Positions 1 through 7,043 are shown, numbered from the stretch's first letter. The stretch: 7,219 nt of DNA from Clostridia bacterium (GCA_017453085.1 JAFTKV010000104.1:1-7219); one strand, 5' to 3'. Numbers and translations are program-made. Notes: a model not told the origin generated them from the sequence alone.

Positions 1-2
1 AA

Positions 3-86
3 AAGGCATATTTGCTGCCAACCGGCAAATACGGTATATCTGTTTATCACCACGGAGTGAAAATGGTAAAGGAATTGCTATCCTGA
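3..86 (+). CDS. C-terminal end of an unidentified protein (cut by window start)
   Basis: Reading from base 3, an open frame runs 27 codons to a TGA at 84-86 and includes the stretch PTGKYGISVYHHG. This frame reads more like a folded protein end than the other two open frames, which stop at 60 and 100, but that choice is a judgement. The start lies outside the window. The family is not recognised and no motif is diagnostic. It ends 49 bases before the next ATG on the same strand, so it may be the upstream member of the same operon. Confidence 0.4.
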   Translation, partial: KAYLLPTGKYGISVYHHGVKMVKELLS

Positions 87-123
87 ATATCGCTTTTTAG
101 CCGTGCCCACTCACACAGCCTGC

Positions 124-129
124 AAGGAG
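124..129 (+). promoter_or_regulatory. Ribosome binding site deciding the start at 136
   Basis: AAGGAG lies six bases before the ATG at 136. A GTG further upstream at 103 would add 11 residues (MPTHTACKETP) but has no purine-rich site before it, and this ribosome site would then fall inside the coding region. The ATG at 136 is therefore preferred. Confidence 0.8.
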
Positions 130-135
130 ACCCCC

Positions 136-1626
136 ATGAACGAAACCCTTCGCACCTATTATCTGTCCAAGGCAGACGAGAATCTGCCGCCTATATACTC
201 TACCGTGATCACTCCATCCGTCGAGCCTGCCGAGCTGGGCAGAGGCGACACGCTGACCGTTGATCTGGGCAACCATTACGTTGGTTATCTGACCTTTCGG
301 CTATGGTACGTGGATCAGTATATCGACGCGCCCGTGAAGCTGGCGATCCGCTTTGCCGAGACGCGGCAGGAGCTGGAGGACGATTACAACGACTATCGCG
401 GCAGACTTTGCCAGTCCTGGTTGCAGGAAGAGGTCGTTCACGTGGATTTCCCGGGAGAGTACCGTATGCCCCGCCGCTACGCCGCGCGATACGTGCAAGT
501 TACGGTACTTCACACCCCTAAACGGCTGTCCTTGTCGAACTTTTCCTTTGCAGCCGTCTCCTCTGCCCGAATGAGCGATCTTGCGCCCGCCGATCTGCTT
601 GATCCCGAGCTTGCCGCCATCGATCGGGTCGCGGTAAACACGCTGAAAAACTGTATGCAACGGGTGTTTGAGGACGGCCCCAAGCGGGATCGACGGCTCT
701 GGATCGGCGATCTGCGGCTGGAAGCTCTTGCGGACTACTACACCTTCAGAAATACCGCGCTGGTCAAACGGTGCCTCTACCTGTTTGCGGCATCCGAGCG
801 CAACGAGTACGGTCTGATGCCCGGATTCGCCTACGAGAATCCCGTATTTGCCTCGGGCAGATGGTATCTCATCGACTACTGCTTGATGTACGTCTGCACT
901 CTGTGCGATCTCTACCGTCATACCGGGGATGCAGAGACCTTTCGGGATCTCTATCCCGTCTGCAAGTCCATGCTGGACGTACTGCATGATCACAAAGACG
1001 AAAAAGGGCTGATCACCACCCGATGCGGCGACGTATTCGTGGACTGGTGTCCCGGTCTGATGAAGGGCTCTGCGCTGGAAGGGATCTATCTCTACACCCT
1101 GGGAGAGTGGTGCGACACGCTGGAGTCGCTGGGTTATCCCGAGGCGGTGCTGTACCGTGAACGGTTGGAAAAGGGCAGAATCGCCGCCTGTCGCTATCTG
1201 TATGACGAGCAGAAGAACGCCTGCGTCAACGAACGGGATCAATACCAATACAGCGTACATACCGCCGCCTGGATGGTGCTGGGCGGAGTCGTTCGGGGCG
1301 AGGAAGCCAAGCGTATCCTGTCGGATGCCATCGGCTCCGCTGATTCCGTCAAGCCCTTCACTCCCTATATGCACCACTATACCGTGGACGCGCTGATCCG
1401 CGTGGGACTGATGAACGAAGCCGAAGCATATATCCGTAAGATCTGGGGCGGCATGATTAAAAGAGGCGCCGACACCTTCTTTGAGGTGTACGCACCGGAC
1501 GATCCCGATTTTTCTCCTTACGGCGACAGAAAGATCAACAGTATGTGCCACGCATGGAGTTGCACAGCCACTTATTTTATCCGCAAATACGGGATGGGCG
1601 CGCCCTCTCTGACTGATTACCGCTAA
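136..1626 (+). CDS. Divergent GH78-like alpha-L-rhamnosidase-type protein, short form
   Basis: A 496-residue protein predicted to belong to the six-hairpin (alpha/alpha)6 glycosidases near GH78, which remove terminal L-rhamnose from glycosides. The N-terminal ~150 residues look like a beta-sandwich (VDLGNHYVGYLTF near 42-54), followed by the helical barrel. The signature loop at 180-192 reads DGPKRDRRLWIGD and corresponds to the GH78 DCP-R-E-...-D loop. The candidate general base is E450 (DTFFEVYA), followed by the CHAWS segment with H472. Two things are odd. The usual Glu five or six residues after the first Asp is Asp185/Arg186 here. The protein is also much shorter than typical GH78 enzymes (about 650-1000 residues) and lacks their N-terminal accessory domains. 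There is no signal peptide, so it should be cytoplasmic. It sits 31 bases before the PHP gene and in the same run as a second GH78 gene. The fold is well supported. Rhamnose as substrate is inferred, and another sugar or loss of activity is possible. Confidence 0.8.
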   Translation: MNETLRTYYLSKADENLPPIYSTVITPSVEPAELGRGDTLTVDLGNHYVGYLTFRLWYVDQYIDAPVKLAIRFAETRQELEDDYNDYRGRLCQSWLQEEVVHVDFPGEYRMPRRYAARYVQVTVLHTPKRLSLSNFSFAAVSSARMSDLAPADLLDPELAAIDRVAVNTLKNCMQRVFEDGPKRDRRLWIGDLRLEALADYYTFRNTALVKRCLYLFAASERNEYGLMPGFAYENPVFASGRWYLIDYCLMYVCTLCDLYRHTGDAETFRDLYPVCKSMLDVLHDHKDEKGLITTRCGDVFVDWCPGLMKGSALEGIYLYTLGEWCDTLESLGYPEAVLYRERLEKGRIAACRYLYDEQKNACVNERDQYQYSVHTAAWMVLGGVVRGEEAKRILSDAIGSADSVKPFTPYMHHYTVDALIRVGLMNEAEAYIRKIWGGMIKRGADTFFEVYAPDDPDFSPYGDRKINSMCHAWSCTATYFIRKYGMGAPSLTDYR

Positions 1627-1657
1627 ATCCGCTCGAACAGACGAAAGGAGAACCACT

Positions 1658-2308
1658 ATGTTAATTGATCTTCACGCCCATTCATCGGGCATCAGCCATT
1701 GCTGTCGAATCCCTTACGACGAGGTGATCCGCACCGCCAAAGAGGCGGGGCTTTGCGGCATCGTGCTCACCAACCACTACCCCAAATACTACGTCACCGA
1801 CGGCGACTATGCCGCCTTTGCCCGCCGTTACACCGAAGAGTTCCGCTTGGCCAAAGCCTACGGCGACTCGGTGGGGATGAAAGTCTTTTTCGGCGCCGAA
1901 GTGACCATGGAGCGCTACGGCGGCGCCCATCTGCTGCTCTACGCCATTCCCGAGAGCTTTATTGAGGAAAATCCCACCCTCTTCGACTGGACGATGGAGG
2001 AGATGTACAATCGCGTAAAAGCGATTGGCGGCACGCTGGTGCAAGCGCACCCCTACCGCAAGGTAAAGAATCTCCTGCCTACCGAATATCTGGACGGTGT
2101 GGAGGTCAACTGCCATCCCCTCTACGGAAAATCCGACTTTGCCGAGATGGTGGAGATCGCTACTGAAAACCACCTCATCCTCACCTGCGGCGGCGACTAT
2201 CACGCCGACACCTATCGACCCAAGTGCGGAGTTTATCTGCCAGACACGCTGGCGGACAGCATCGAGCTGGTCCGCTATCTGGTGGAAGACACCTCGCTGA
2301 CCCTCTGA
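1658..2308 (+). CDS. PHP-domain metal-dependent phosphoesterase
   Basis: A 216-residue single-domain PHP protein, the fold shared by histidinol phosphatases, the polymerase III PHP domain and various small phosphoesterases. The ordered metal-ligand motifs are visible: DLHAHS with H6 and H8, TNHYP with H40, GAEV with E81, QAHP with H131, and the closing GGDYHAD with D180 and H182. An extra polar segment, EVNCH (149-153), lies near the predicted site. The family binds two or three metal ions and hydrolyses phosphate esters, so this copy should be catalytically competent. The start is fixed by AAAGGAG at 1644-1650, seven bases before the ATG. There is no signal peptide. It lies between two GH78-type genes, which suggests a sugar phosphate or other small catabolic intermediate as substrate, but the sequence does not name it. 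It does not look like the histidine-pathway HisK from context, as no his genes are present. Confidence 0.9.
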   Translation: MLIDLHAHSSGISHCCRIPYDEVIRTAKEAGLCGIVLTNHYPKYYVTDGDYAAFARRYTEEFRLAKAYGDSVGMKVFFGAEVTMERYGGAHLLLYAIPESFIEENPTLFDWTMEEMYNRVKAIGGTLVQAHPYRKVKNLLPTEYLDGVEVNCHPLYGKSDFAEMVEIATENHLILTCGGDYHADTYRPKCGVYLPDTLADSIELVRYLVEDTSLTL

Positions 2309-2372
2309 GTCCACGAGACCAATACGGAGATGCCGTTGATATTTCACTGGAAGAGACCCTGAGGAGTCTACT

Positions 2373-2939
2373 ATGGAAAGCGAAAAAGTATTATTCGAAG
2401 AAGCCCCCGGCGAGGATCGGACGTATCGGAACGGGGCAATGCTCAGCGCGATTCTGTGTTTGGTGGGTAGTGCCTGTTTTCTGGTGATTGCGGTAATGGC
2501 AGTCAGTGAGATGTGGGGCGTGCTTTCCGTGGAGTACATCGGCATAGGAGCAGCGGTTGTGGGATTCTTCCTTTTGTTTGCTGCAGCTTGCGCCTATGGA
2601 GCTGTTTCTGTGCTGTATTCCCGCAGACAATTTCTCCGCATTTACCGAGATCGCATTGTCTATCGCAAGCCCTTTCAAAAAAACGAGCAGGTGCTTTGCC
2701 TGCGCCCCGACGAGTACAAGATCAAACTGCATCGTTCTGCGGTGATCTGGGGAAATTATCCCTCTAAATTTGTGACCAAATTGATCTTTTGGGATGAGAA
2801 TGGCAAAAAGCTCTTCTCTTATAAGGCACCTACCTTTCATGGATCACCCTATCAATCTCCCCGACGCAAATGCGAGGACGAACTGCTGGCGCTGGGCTGC
2901 GAGATTATTGATTATGGGGAAATTATTGTAAATAAATGA
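2373..2939 (+). CDS. Small two-helix membrane protein with soluble C-terminal domain
   Basis: A 188-residue protein of unrecognised family. After a charged N-terminus (1-20) there are two strongly hydrophobic segments, about residues 22-44 and 56-82, joined by a short loop. The second is closed by a positively charged stretch (YSRRQF). The remaining ~105 residues are soluble, with alternating strand-like segments (FLRIYRDRIVYRKPF, KLIFWDENGKKLFSYK) and a final helix (KCEDELLALGCEIID). The layout resembles bacterial membrane proteins with a PH-like or YcxB-like domain, but that is only a resemblance. The positive-inside rule favours both ends in the cytoplasm. GAGGAG at 2361-2366, six bases before the ATG, supports the start. 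Its TGA overlaps an ATG at 2936 (ATGA), so it is probably translated together with the gene behind it. Its link to rhamnoside use is unclear. Confidence 0.75.
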   Translation: MESEKVLFEEAPGEDRTYRNGAMLSAILCLVGSACFLVIAVMAVSEMWGVLSVEYIGIGAAVVGFFLLFAAACAYGAVSVLYSRRQFLRIYRDRIVYRKPFQKNEQVLCLRPDEYKIKLHRSAVIWGNYPSKFVTKLIFWDENGKKLFSYKAPTFHGSPYQSPRRKCEDELLALGCEIIDYGEIIVNK

Positions 2940-2943
2940 AGGA
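2939..2943 (+). promoter_or_regulatory. Ribosome binding site favouring the start at 2951
   Basis: AAGGA lies seven bases before the ATG at 2951. The alternative ATG at 2936 overlaps the preceding stop codon as ATGA and could be used by coupled re-initiation, adding five residues (MKEKQ). The position of this site makes 2951 the more likely main start. Confidence 0.55.
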
Positions 2944-2950
2944 AAAACAG

Positions 2951-3334
2951 ATGAAACAATCCACTACTCCCTCGTGGTACTGGGAGCTTGGACTTCACGA
3001 TGCGAAAATCCTCTCTGCCACGCCGCTGGAACTGCCACCCGATTGGAAGTCCCCCATCCCCCGCTACAACTGCTTGGAGTTTGCCATCGACGCCAAAGGC
3101 GCGATGTTCGACCAAAGGGTGCGCAAAATCACTCTCTACAACTACAAAATCCTAACCCCCGACTTTGAACTGTACAAGCTCAGCGGCGCGTGGTGACTTT
3201 CCGATGAGCTGCATATAGAAGCAGACGGAAAATACCGCCTGCAGCTGACGATTCAGGTGTTCAAAGCCTCGCGCCATCGAAATTACACAGTGGAACTTCG
3301 CTTTTCCGAAGCGGAAGTGGAGCGGAGCAGATAA
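2951..3334 (+). pseudogene. Small LHD-motif protein gene split by an in-frame TGA
   Basis: From the ATG at 2951 the frame codes 81 residues and stops at TGA 3194-3196, directly after a Trp codon (KLSGAW-stop). The same frame then stays open for 45 more codons to TAA at 3332-3334, with ordinary protein-like sequence (LSDELHIEADGKYRLQ, later NYTVELRFSEAEVERS). Together they would form a 127-residue, mostly beta-strand protein. It starts near WYWELGLHDAKIL and carries a central ITLYNYKIL strand. No start codon with a ribosome site precedes the second part, so it is unlikely to be an independent gene. The simplest reading is one gene carrying a nonsense change, for example TGG to TGA. A sequencing error or readthrough could give the same picture. 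The family is not recognised. If the truncated form is real, it spans 2951-3196 (or from 2936). It follows the membrane protein gene so closely that the two probably form a pair. Confidence 0.65.
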
Positions 3335-3372
3335 CGACACCTTTATTTTCTATAATCAAAAGGAGAGATTTT

Positions 3373-5301
3373 ATGAACCTATTCACCCAAGGCAAATGGA
3401 TCTGGCTGGCAGACACAGAGGGCAAGAACCCCCAAGTCTGTGCCGATCAATACGTGGAATTCGTTGATTCCATCGACTATCGAGGCGAACCGATCACTCT
3501 CTATCTTTCCTGCGACTCGGATTATACCCTTTTTGTAAACGATACTTACCTCGCCTCTAACCAATACGGCGATTTTGAGCATTACAAAATCTACGATACC
3601 CTGAATCTGACGCCCCTCCTCACCCTCGGCGCCAACCGTCTGCGGATTTTGGTGCACCACTGGGGGGTATCTACCTTCCGTTACCGTCCTGCGCCTGCCG
3701 GCGTGATCTGGGAGGCGTACGAGGGCGAGCGGCTGATTGCCGCCAGCAATCCGTCCATTCTGTCGGGGCAAAATGCATCCTACCGATGCGGACAGCCCGT
3801 CCTGATTAGCGGTCAGCTGGGACTCACCTTCGCCTACGATGCCGCCAAGGAAGGGGAAACTGTTTTCACCCCCTCGGTGGAGGTAGAAAAAAACTGCACC
3901 TTCTATCCCCGTCCCATCCCCAAGCAGACCGTCTGCGAGCGGATACCCGCACAGACGGTGACCGAGCTCTCCCCTACCCACTATCTCATTGATTTGGGCA
4001 AGGAAGTGGTAGGCTTGCCCGAGCTGGAGGTATATTCCGAGAGCGAGCAGAAGCTCACGGTTGCCTGGGGCGAGCACATCGCCGACGGCGGTGTGCGGAT
4101 GCTCTTGGGCGGACGGAATTTTTACTATGAATACAAGACCCGCTGTGGGGAAAATCACTTTACCGAGTATATGCTCCGTCTCGGCTGCCGCTATCTGGAG
4201 CTGTTTGCTGAGGCACCCCTGACCGTACGCTACGTAGGCGTGCGTCCCACGGTACACGAGGTGGAGGCGCTCCCCTATCAGCTGGAAGATCCCCTCCATC
4301 AGCGGATTTACGATATTTGTCTCAATACCCTTCGTCTTTGTATGATGGAGCATTACGTGGATTGTCCGTGGAGAGAGCAGTCTCTCTACGCCTACGATTC
4401 CCGCAATCAGATGCTCTGCGGCTACTATGCCTTCAAAGGCGGCAACACCGACTACGTGCGGGCGAATCTGCGGCTGATCGGGATGGATCGCCGTGCAGAC
4501 GGAATGCTGTCTATCTGCTATCCCTGCGGAAGAGATATGGTGATCCCTTCCTACACCCTCTATTATTTCCTGCAAATGAAGGAGTACGCTCAGTATACGG
4601 GCGATCTGTCCTTGGCAGAGGAGATGCTGCCCAAGCTGTGTTCGGTGATCGACGCCTTCCTGCCCAATCTGGAGAACGGGCTGCTGAATCGCTTTACTCA
4701 GAGCAATTATTGGAATTTCTACGATTGGTCCCCCTACCTGGAGGGCTCGTCTGCGGTCAACGCTCCCGACCTCTGCCTGAATAGCCTGTTCGTGCTGGCG
4801 CTGGACTGTCTGGAATACCTCACCACGGCGCTGTCTTGCACTTTCCCCTATCCCGGACTGGCTGACACCGTCCGCCGCCGCATCCGTGAGACTTTTTCCA
4901 CCGAATCGGGGGTATTTACCCTCCACGAAGGTAGGGATGAGCTCACCGTTCTTGGCAACAGCCTTGCTATTTTGGCAGGCGTGCCCGACGCTCAGACCGC
5001 CCGTGTAATTGGCGATCACCTTACCGACGGCAGTCTTACCGAATGCTCGCTGGCAATGAAGATCCTGCAGTACGATGCCCTTCTTTCAGTGGATGCAAAG
5101 GCCTATCGGGCGTTCATCCTTGCCGATATTTGCAAGAACTACACCCCTATGCTGGAATCGGGCAGTACCACCGTCTGGGAGACGGTAGTCGGAGCGGACG
5201 ATTTCGACGGCGCAGGTAGCCTCTGCCACGGCTGGTCGGCTATCCCCATCGTAATTTATCATCGGCTGGGGATGGTGAAGAACTTCGATTCCCCAGTATA
5301 A
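3373..5301 (+). CDS. GH78 family alpha-L-rhamnosidase
   Basis: A 642-residue glycoside hydrolase expected to cleave terminal alpha-L-rhamnose from glycosides by inversion. Residues about 1-150 form a beta-sandwich of the galactose-binding type common at GH78 N-termini (WIWLADTEG, YTLFVNDTYLAS, NRLRILVHHWG). A second beta domain follows (IDLGKEVVG at 206-214), then the (alpha/alpha)6 barrel from about residue 300. The signature loop DCPWREQSLYAYD gives D330, E335 and D342. This matches the D/+5 E/+12 D spacing of Bacillus sp. GL1 RhaB (D567, E572, D579), so E335 is the probable acid. E603 in TTVWETV is the probable base, followed by CHGWS with H619. A ribosome site AAAGGAG at 3358-3364 lies eight bases before the ATG. 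There is no signal peptide, so it acts in the cytoplasm on imported substrate. It is related to the shorter GH78-like protein upstream but keeps the accessory domain and acids that one lacks. The exact glycoside is unknown. Confidence 0.9.
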   Translation: MNLFTQGKWIWLADTEGKNPQVCADQYVEFVDSIDYRGEPITLYLSCDSDYTLFVNDTYLASNQYGDFEHYKIYDTLNLTPLLTLGANRLRILVHHWGVSTFRYRPAPAGVIWEAYEGERLIAASNPSILSGQNASYRCGQPVLISGQLGLTFAYDAAKEGETVFTPSVEVEKNCTFYPRPIPKQTVCERIPAQTVTELSPTHYLIDLGKEVVGLPELEVYSESEQKLTVAWGEHIADGGVRMLLGGRNFYYEYKTRCGENHFTEYMLRLGCRYLELFAEAPLTVRYVGVRPTVHEVEALPYQLEDPLHQRIYDICLNTLRLCMMEHYVDCPWREQSLYAYDSRNQMLCGYYAFKGGNTDYVRANLRLIGMDRRADGMLSICYPCGRDMVIPSYTLYYFLQMKEYAQYTGDLSLAEEMLPKLCSVIDAFLPNLENGLLNRFTQSNYWNFYDWSPYLEGSSAVNAPDLCLNSLFVLALDCLEYLTTALSCTFPYPGLADTVRRRIRETFSTESGVFTLHEGRDELTVLGNSLAILAGVPDAQTARVIGDHLTDGSLTECSLAMKILQYDALLSVDAKAYRAFILADICKNYTPMLESGSTTVWETVVGADDFDGAGSLCHGWSAIPIVIYHRLGMVKNFDSPV

Positions 5302-5331
5302 ACACAAATTGATTTTTCTGCGAGGTTACGA

Positions 5332-6552
5332 ATGTCAAATTCCCACACCCCTTGCCCCCTATACAAAAAATGCAGCGGTTGTCAGCTGCAAAATCTGCCC
5401 TACGAGGAGCAGCTGCACTTAAAGCAAGCCAAGCTGATCCGTCTGCTGGGGCGCTTCGGACACGTGGAGGAGATCATCCCAATGGACGATCCCACCCACT
5501 ACCGCAACAAGGTCCAGTCCGCCTTCTGTATGAAGAGCGGACGGCTGACCTGTGGCATTTATCAATCCGCTACCCGCAAGATCGTGGAGGTCCCCCCTTC
5601 CATGCAGGAGGGCTGTATGCTGGAGGACATCACCGCCACCCGTATCGTGGCGACTATCCGCACCCTTGCGCCCTCGTTTAAGTTAAAGCCCTACGATCTG
5701 GCTACGGGACGGGGCTTTCTCCGTCACGTTCTGGTGCGACGGGGCTTTCAAAGCGGACAGGTGATGGTGGTGCTGGTCACCGCCCCCAGTGACTTTCCCT
5801 CCTGCCGCTCTTTCGTGAATGAGCTTTGCCGCCGTCACCCCGAAATTACCACCGTGGTGTGGAATATCAATCCTACAAGCACCCCTCTCTTCCTCGGCAG
5901 CGAGAGCAAGACCCTCTACGGCGAGGGCTATATTACCGATCAGCTGTGCGGACTCACCTTCCGCATCAGCCCGCGATCCTTCTATCAGGTGAATCCGGTG
6001 CAGACCGAGATTTTATATAACACCGCCCGCAAATATGCAAAACTCACCGGAAAAGAGCGGCTGATTGACGCTTACTGTGGTACCGGCACCATCGGTCTGA
6101 CTATGGCAAGCCGTGAAGGAATCGTCGGTGCAAAGGAGATCATCGGCGTAGAGGTAAACTCCGATGCAGTGCAGGATGCCAAGGACAACGCGCGCCGCAA
6201 CGGCATTGATTCTGCCAAATTCTACGCCGCCGATGCAGGCGACTTTATGCGAGAGCTTGCCTTGCGTGGCGAGAGCGTCGATGTGGTCATCACCGACCCG
6301 CCCCGAGCAGGGTGCAGTCGGGAGTTTCTGCAAAGTCTCCTCACCCTCGCCCCCAATCGGGTGGTCTACGTCTCCTGCAACCCCGAAACGCTGGCGCGGG
6401 ATCTGGGAACCCTCACCCGTGGCGGGTACAGAGTAAAGAAGATCCAGCCCGTGGACCTGTTCCCCTTTACGGAGCATTGTGAGTGTGTCGTTTGTCTTGA
6501 AAGGAGAATGTATGAATTATCAACTTCACGACAGTCAAATAAACAAAATTGA
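5332..6552 (+). CDS. rlmD: 23S rRNA (uracil-C5)-methyltransferase, RlmD/RumA type
   Basis: A 406-residue SAM-dependent enzyme that puts a methyl group on carbon 5 of a uracil in 23S rRNA (U1939 for RlmD in E. coli). An iron-sulfur motif opens the protein, with C8, C14 and C17 in CPLYKKCSGCQLQ and a fourth ligand probably at C95. The SAM-binding loop is IDAYCGTGTIGL (245-256), followed by the TDPPRAG motif. The catalytic nucleophile is C349 in VVYVSCNPETLARDL, and the likely base is E384 in FPFTEHCE. The RNA-binding TRAM domain found at the N-terminus of E. coli RumA is absent, as in many short Firmicutes homologues. GAGG at 5322-5325 precedes the start. The C-terminus is unusual: after CVVCLERR, where such proteins normally end, the frame runs 14 more codons into the next gene and stops at 6550-6552. 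Firmicutes relatives such as RlmCD may also modify U747, so the exact target base is uncertain. Confidence 0.9.
   Translation: MSNSHTPCPLYKKCSGCQLQNLPYEEQLHLKQAKLIRLLGRFGHVEEIIPMDDPTHYRNKVQSAFCMKSGRLTCGIYQSATRKIVEVPPSMQEGCMLEDITATRIVATIRTLAPSFKLKPYDLATGRGFLRHVLVRRGFQSGQVMVVLVTAPSDFPSCRSFVNELCRRHPEITTVVWNINPTSTPLFLGSESKTLYGEGYITDQLCGLTFRISPRSFYQVNPVQTEILYNTARKYAKLTGKERLIDAYCGTGTIGLTMASREGIVGAKEIIGVEVNSDAVQDAKDNARRNGIDSAKFYAADAGDFMRELALRGESVDVVITDPPRAGCSREFLQSLLTLAPNRVVYVSCNPETLARDLGTLTRGGYRVKKIQPVDLFPFTEHCECVVCLERRMYELSTSRQSNKQN
6500..6506 (+). promoter_or_regulatory. Ribosome binding site deciding the start at 6512
   Basis: AAAGGAG lies five bases before the ATG at 6512 and sits inside the 3' end of rlmD. 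A GTG at 6479 would give an 11-residue extension (MSVSFVLKGEC) that merely reads rlmD and this site in another frame, so 6512 is preferred. Confidence 0.8.
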
Positions 6553-6907
6553 ACTTGGCGAAGATACAGTCACGCTTGAATTTTCACAAGGATTTTGGGC
6601 AACTGATGAGCACGGTAAGATGTGTGAACAGTTGGAAAACTGTAAAATTGTGTTTGAAATAGACAGAAATGATGTCCCCATTGAGGATTATATTTCTGTT
6701 CGTATTTCGAAAAAGGGCGGGGCCTATAAAACTGTATCGTTGGCAAAGTTCATTGATTTATTGAAGAAATCTCCGTTTGACGTGTATATGGAATATGATT
6801 GCAGTTTTGCAAATAGAAAGATGATCCAAACACACTCCAATTATCTGCTTGTCCGTGCAGAAATCTTTATTGAAGAAATCAAAAATACGGAGTATATTCA
6901 CGACTAA
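6512..6907 (+). CDS. Small AT-rich gene of unknown function with LHD motif
   Basis: A 131-residue soluble protein with no signal peptide or membrane segment and no recognised family. It begins MNYQLHDSQINKIEL and then alternates short strand-like segments (TVTLEFSQGFW, CKIVFEIDR, YISVRISKK) with one helix (SLAKFIDLLKK). It ends in strand-like FDVYMEYD and an acidic helix (AEIFIEEIKN). The opening QLHDSQI resembles GLHDAKI in the split gene at 2951-3334. That is weak evidence of a shared fold, and no function follows from it. The gene is clearly richer in A and T than its neighbours (35-40% GC in the two 60-base stretches counted) and overlaps the end of rlmD by 41 bases. Both facts suggest a recent arrival by transfer or rearrangement. 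Its expression may depend on the rlmD transcript, as no separate promoter is obvious. Confidence 0.75.
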   Translation: MNYQLHDSQINKIELGEDTVTLEFSQGFWATDEHGKMCEQLENCKIVFEIDRNDVPIEDYISVRISKKGGAYKTVSLAKFIDLLKKSPFDVYMEYDCSFANRKMIQTHSNYLLVRAEIFIEEIKNTEYIHD

Positions 6908-7043
6908 GTGAGATTTTAAGGTGTTACAACCCCCATTTTTAACCATTTCGAGACCTTTGAGTCTTGACCCACCGCAAAGTCGTGGTAGGGCTGGAGCGGA
7001 AATAATCCCTACAACGGTGTGACCGATCACGATAGGAGTTAGT
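6908..7043 (+). promoter_or_regulatory. Non-coding gap with two possible hairpins, candidate leader RNA
   Basis: This 136-base stretch has no supported gene. Two inverted repeats are visible. The first, CGAGAC at 6949-6954, pairs with GTCTTG at 6961-6966 around a six-base loop, with one G-U pair. The second, CGTGGTAGGG at 6981-6990, pairs with CCCTACAACG at 7007-7016, nine of ten positions, around a 16-base loop. The second stem ends 17 bases before the ribosome site of the next gene, a suitable place for a structured leader. Neither has a trailing run of T, so they are not standard terminators. The core does not match a riboswitch class I can recall. Confidence 0.35.
7034..7038 (+). promoter_or_regulatory. 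Ribosome binding site of the gene starting at 7044
   Basis: AGGAG lies five bases before the ATG at 7044. It supports this as a true gene start even though the window cuts the coding region after 58 codons. Confidence 0.7.

Noticed and set aside
11..29. Inverted repeat TTTGC...GCAAA with inner TGCC/GGCA, a possible operator upstream of the first full gene
   Set aside because: It lies within the tail of the preceding frame, over 100 bases from the ATG, without a visible promoter or second copy. Short repeats like this occur by chance.
301..1656. A 451-codon open frame on the minus strand opposite the first GH78-like gene
   Set aside because: It mirrors a well-supported plus-strand enzyme, matches no family and has no operon context. 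Long antisense frames are expected in GC-rich coding DNA.
1682..2545. A 287-codon minus-strand open frame across the PHP and membrane protein genes
   Set aside because: It runs over two supported genes and the gap between them, and its translation shows no domain or start signal.
3194..3242. Selenocysteine reading of the TGA at 3194, with a hairpin at 3221-3242 (GCAG-A-CGG pairing with CCG-C-CTGC)
   Set aside because: The hairpin loop lacks the expected bacterial SECIS features, the flanking residues do not form a redox motif, and no selenium genes are present.
3379..5019. A 546-codon minus-strand open frame opposite the second GH78 gene
   Set aside because: It has the same explanation: the plus strand has clear GH78 motifs throughout, and the antisense translation has no recognisable domain.
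5302..5331. Possible terminator between the second GH78 gene and rlmD (run GATTTTTC)
   Set aside because: The T-run has no stem before it, so it does not meet the pattern of an intrinsic terminator.
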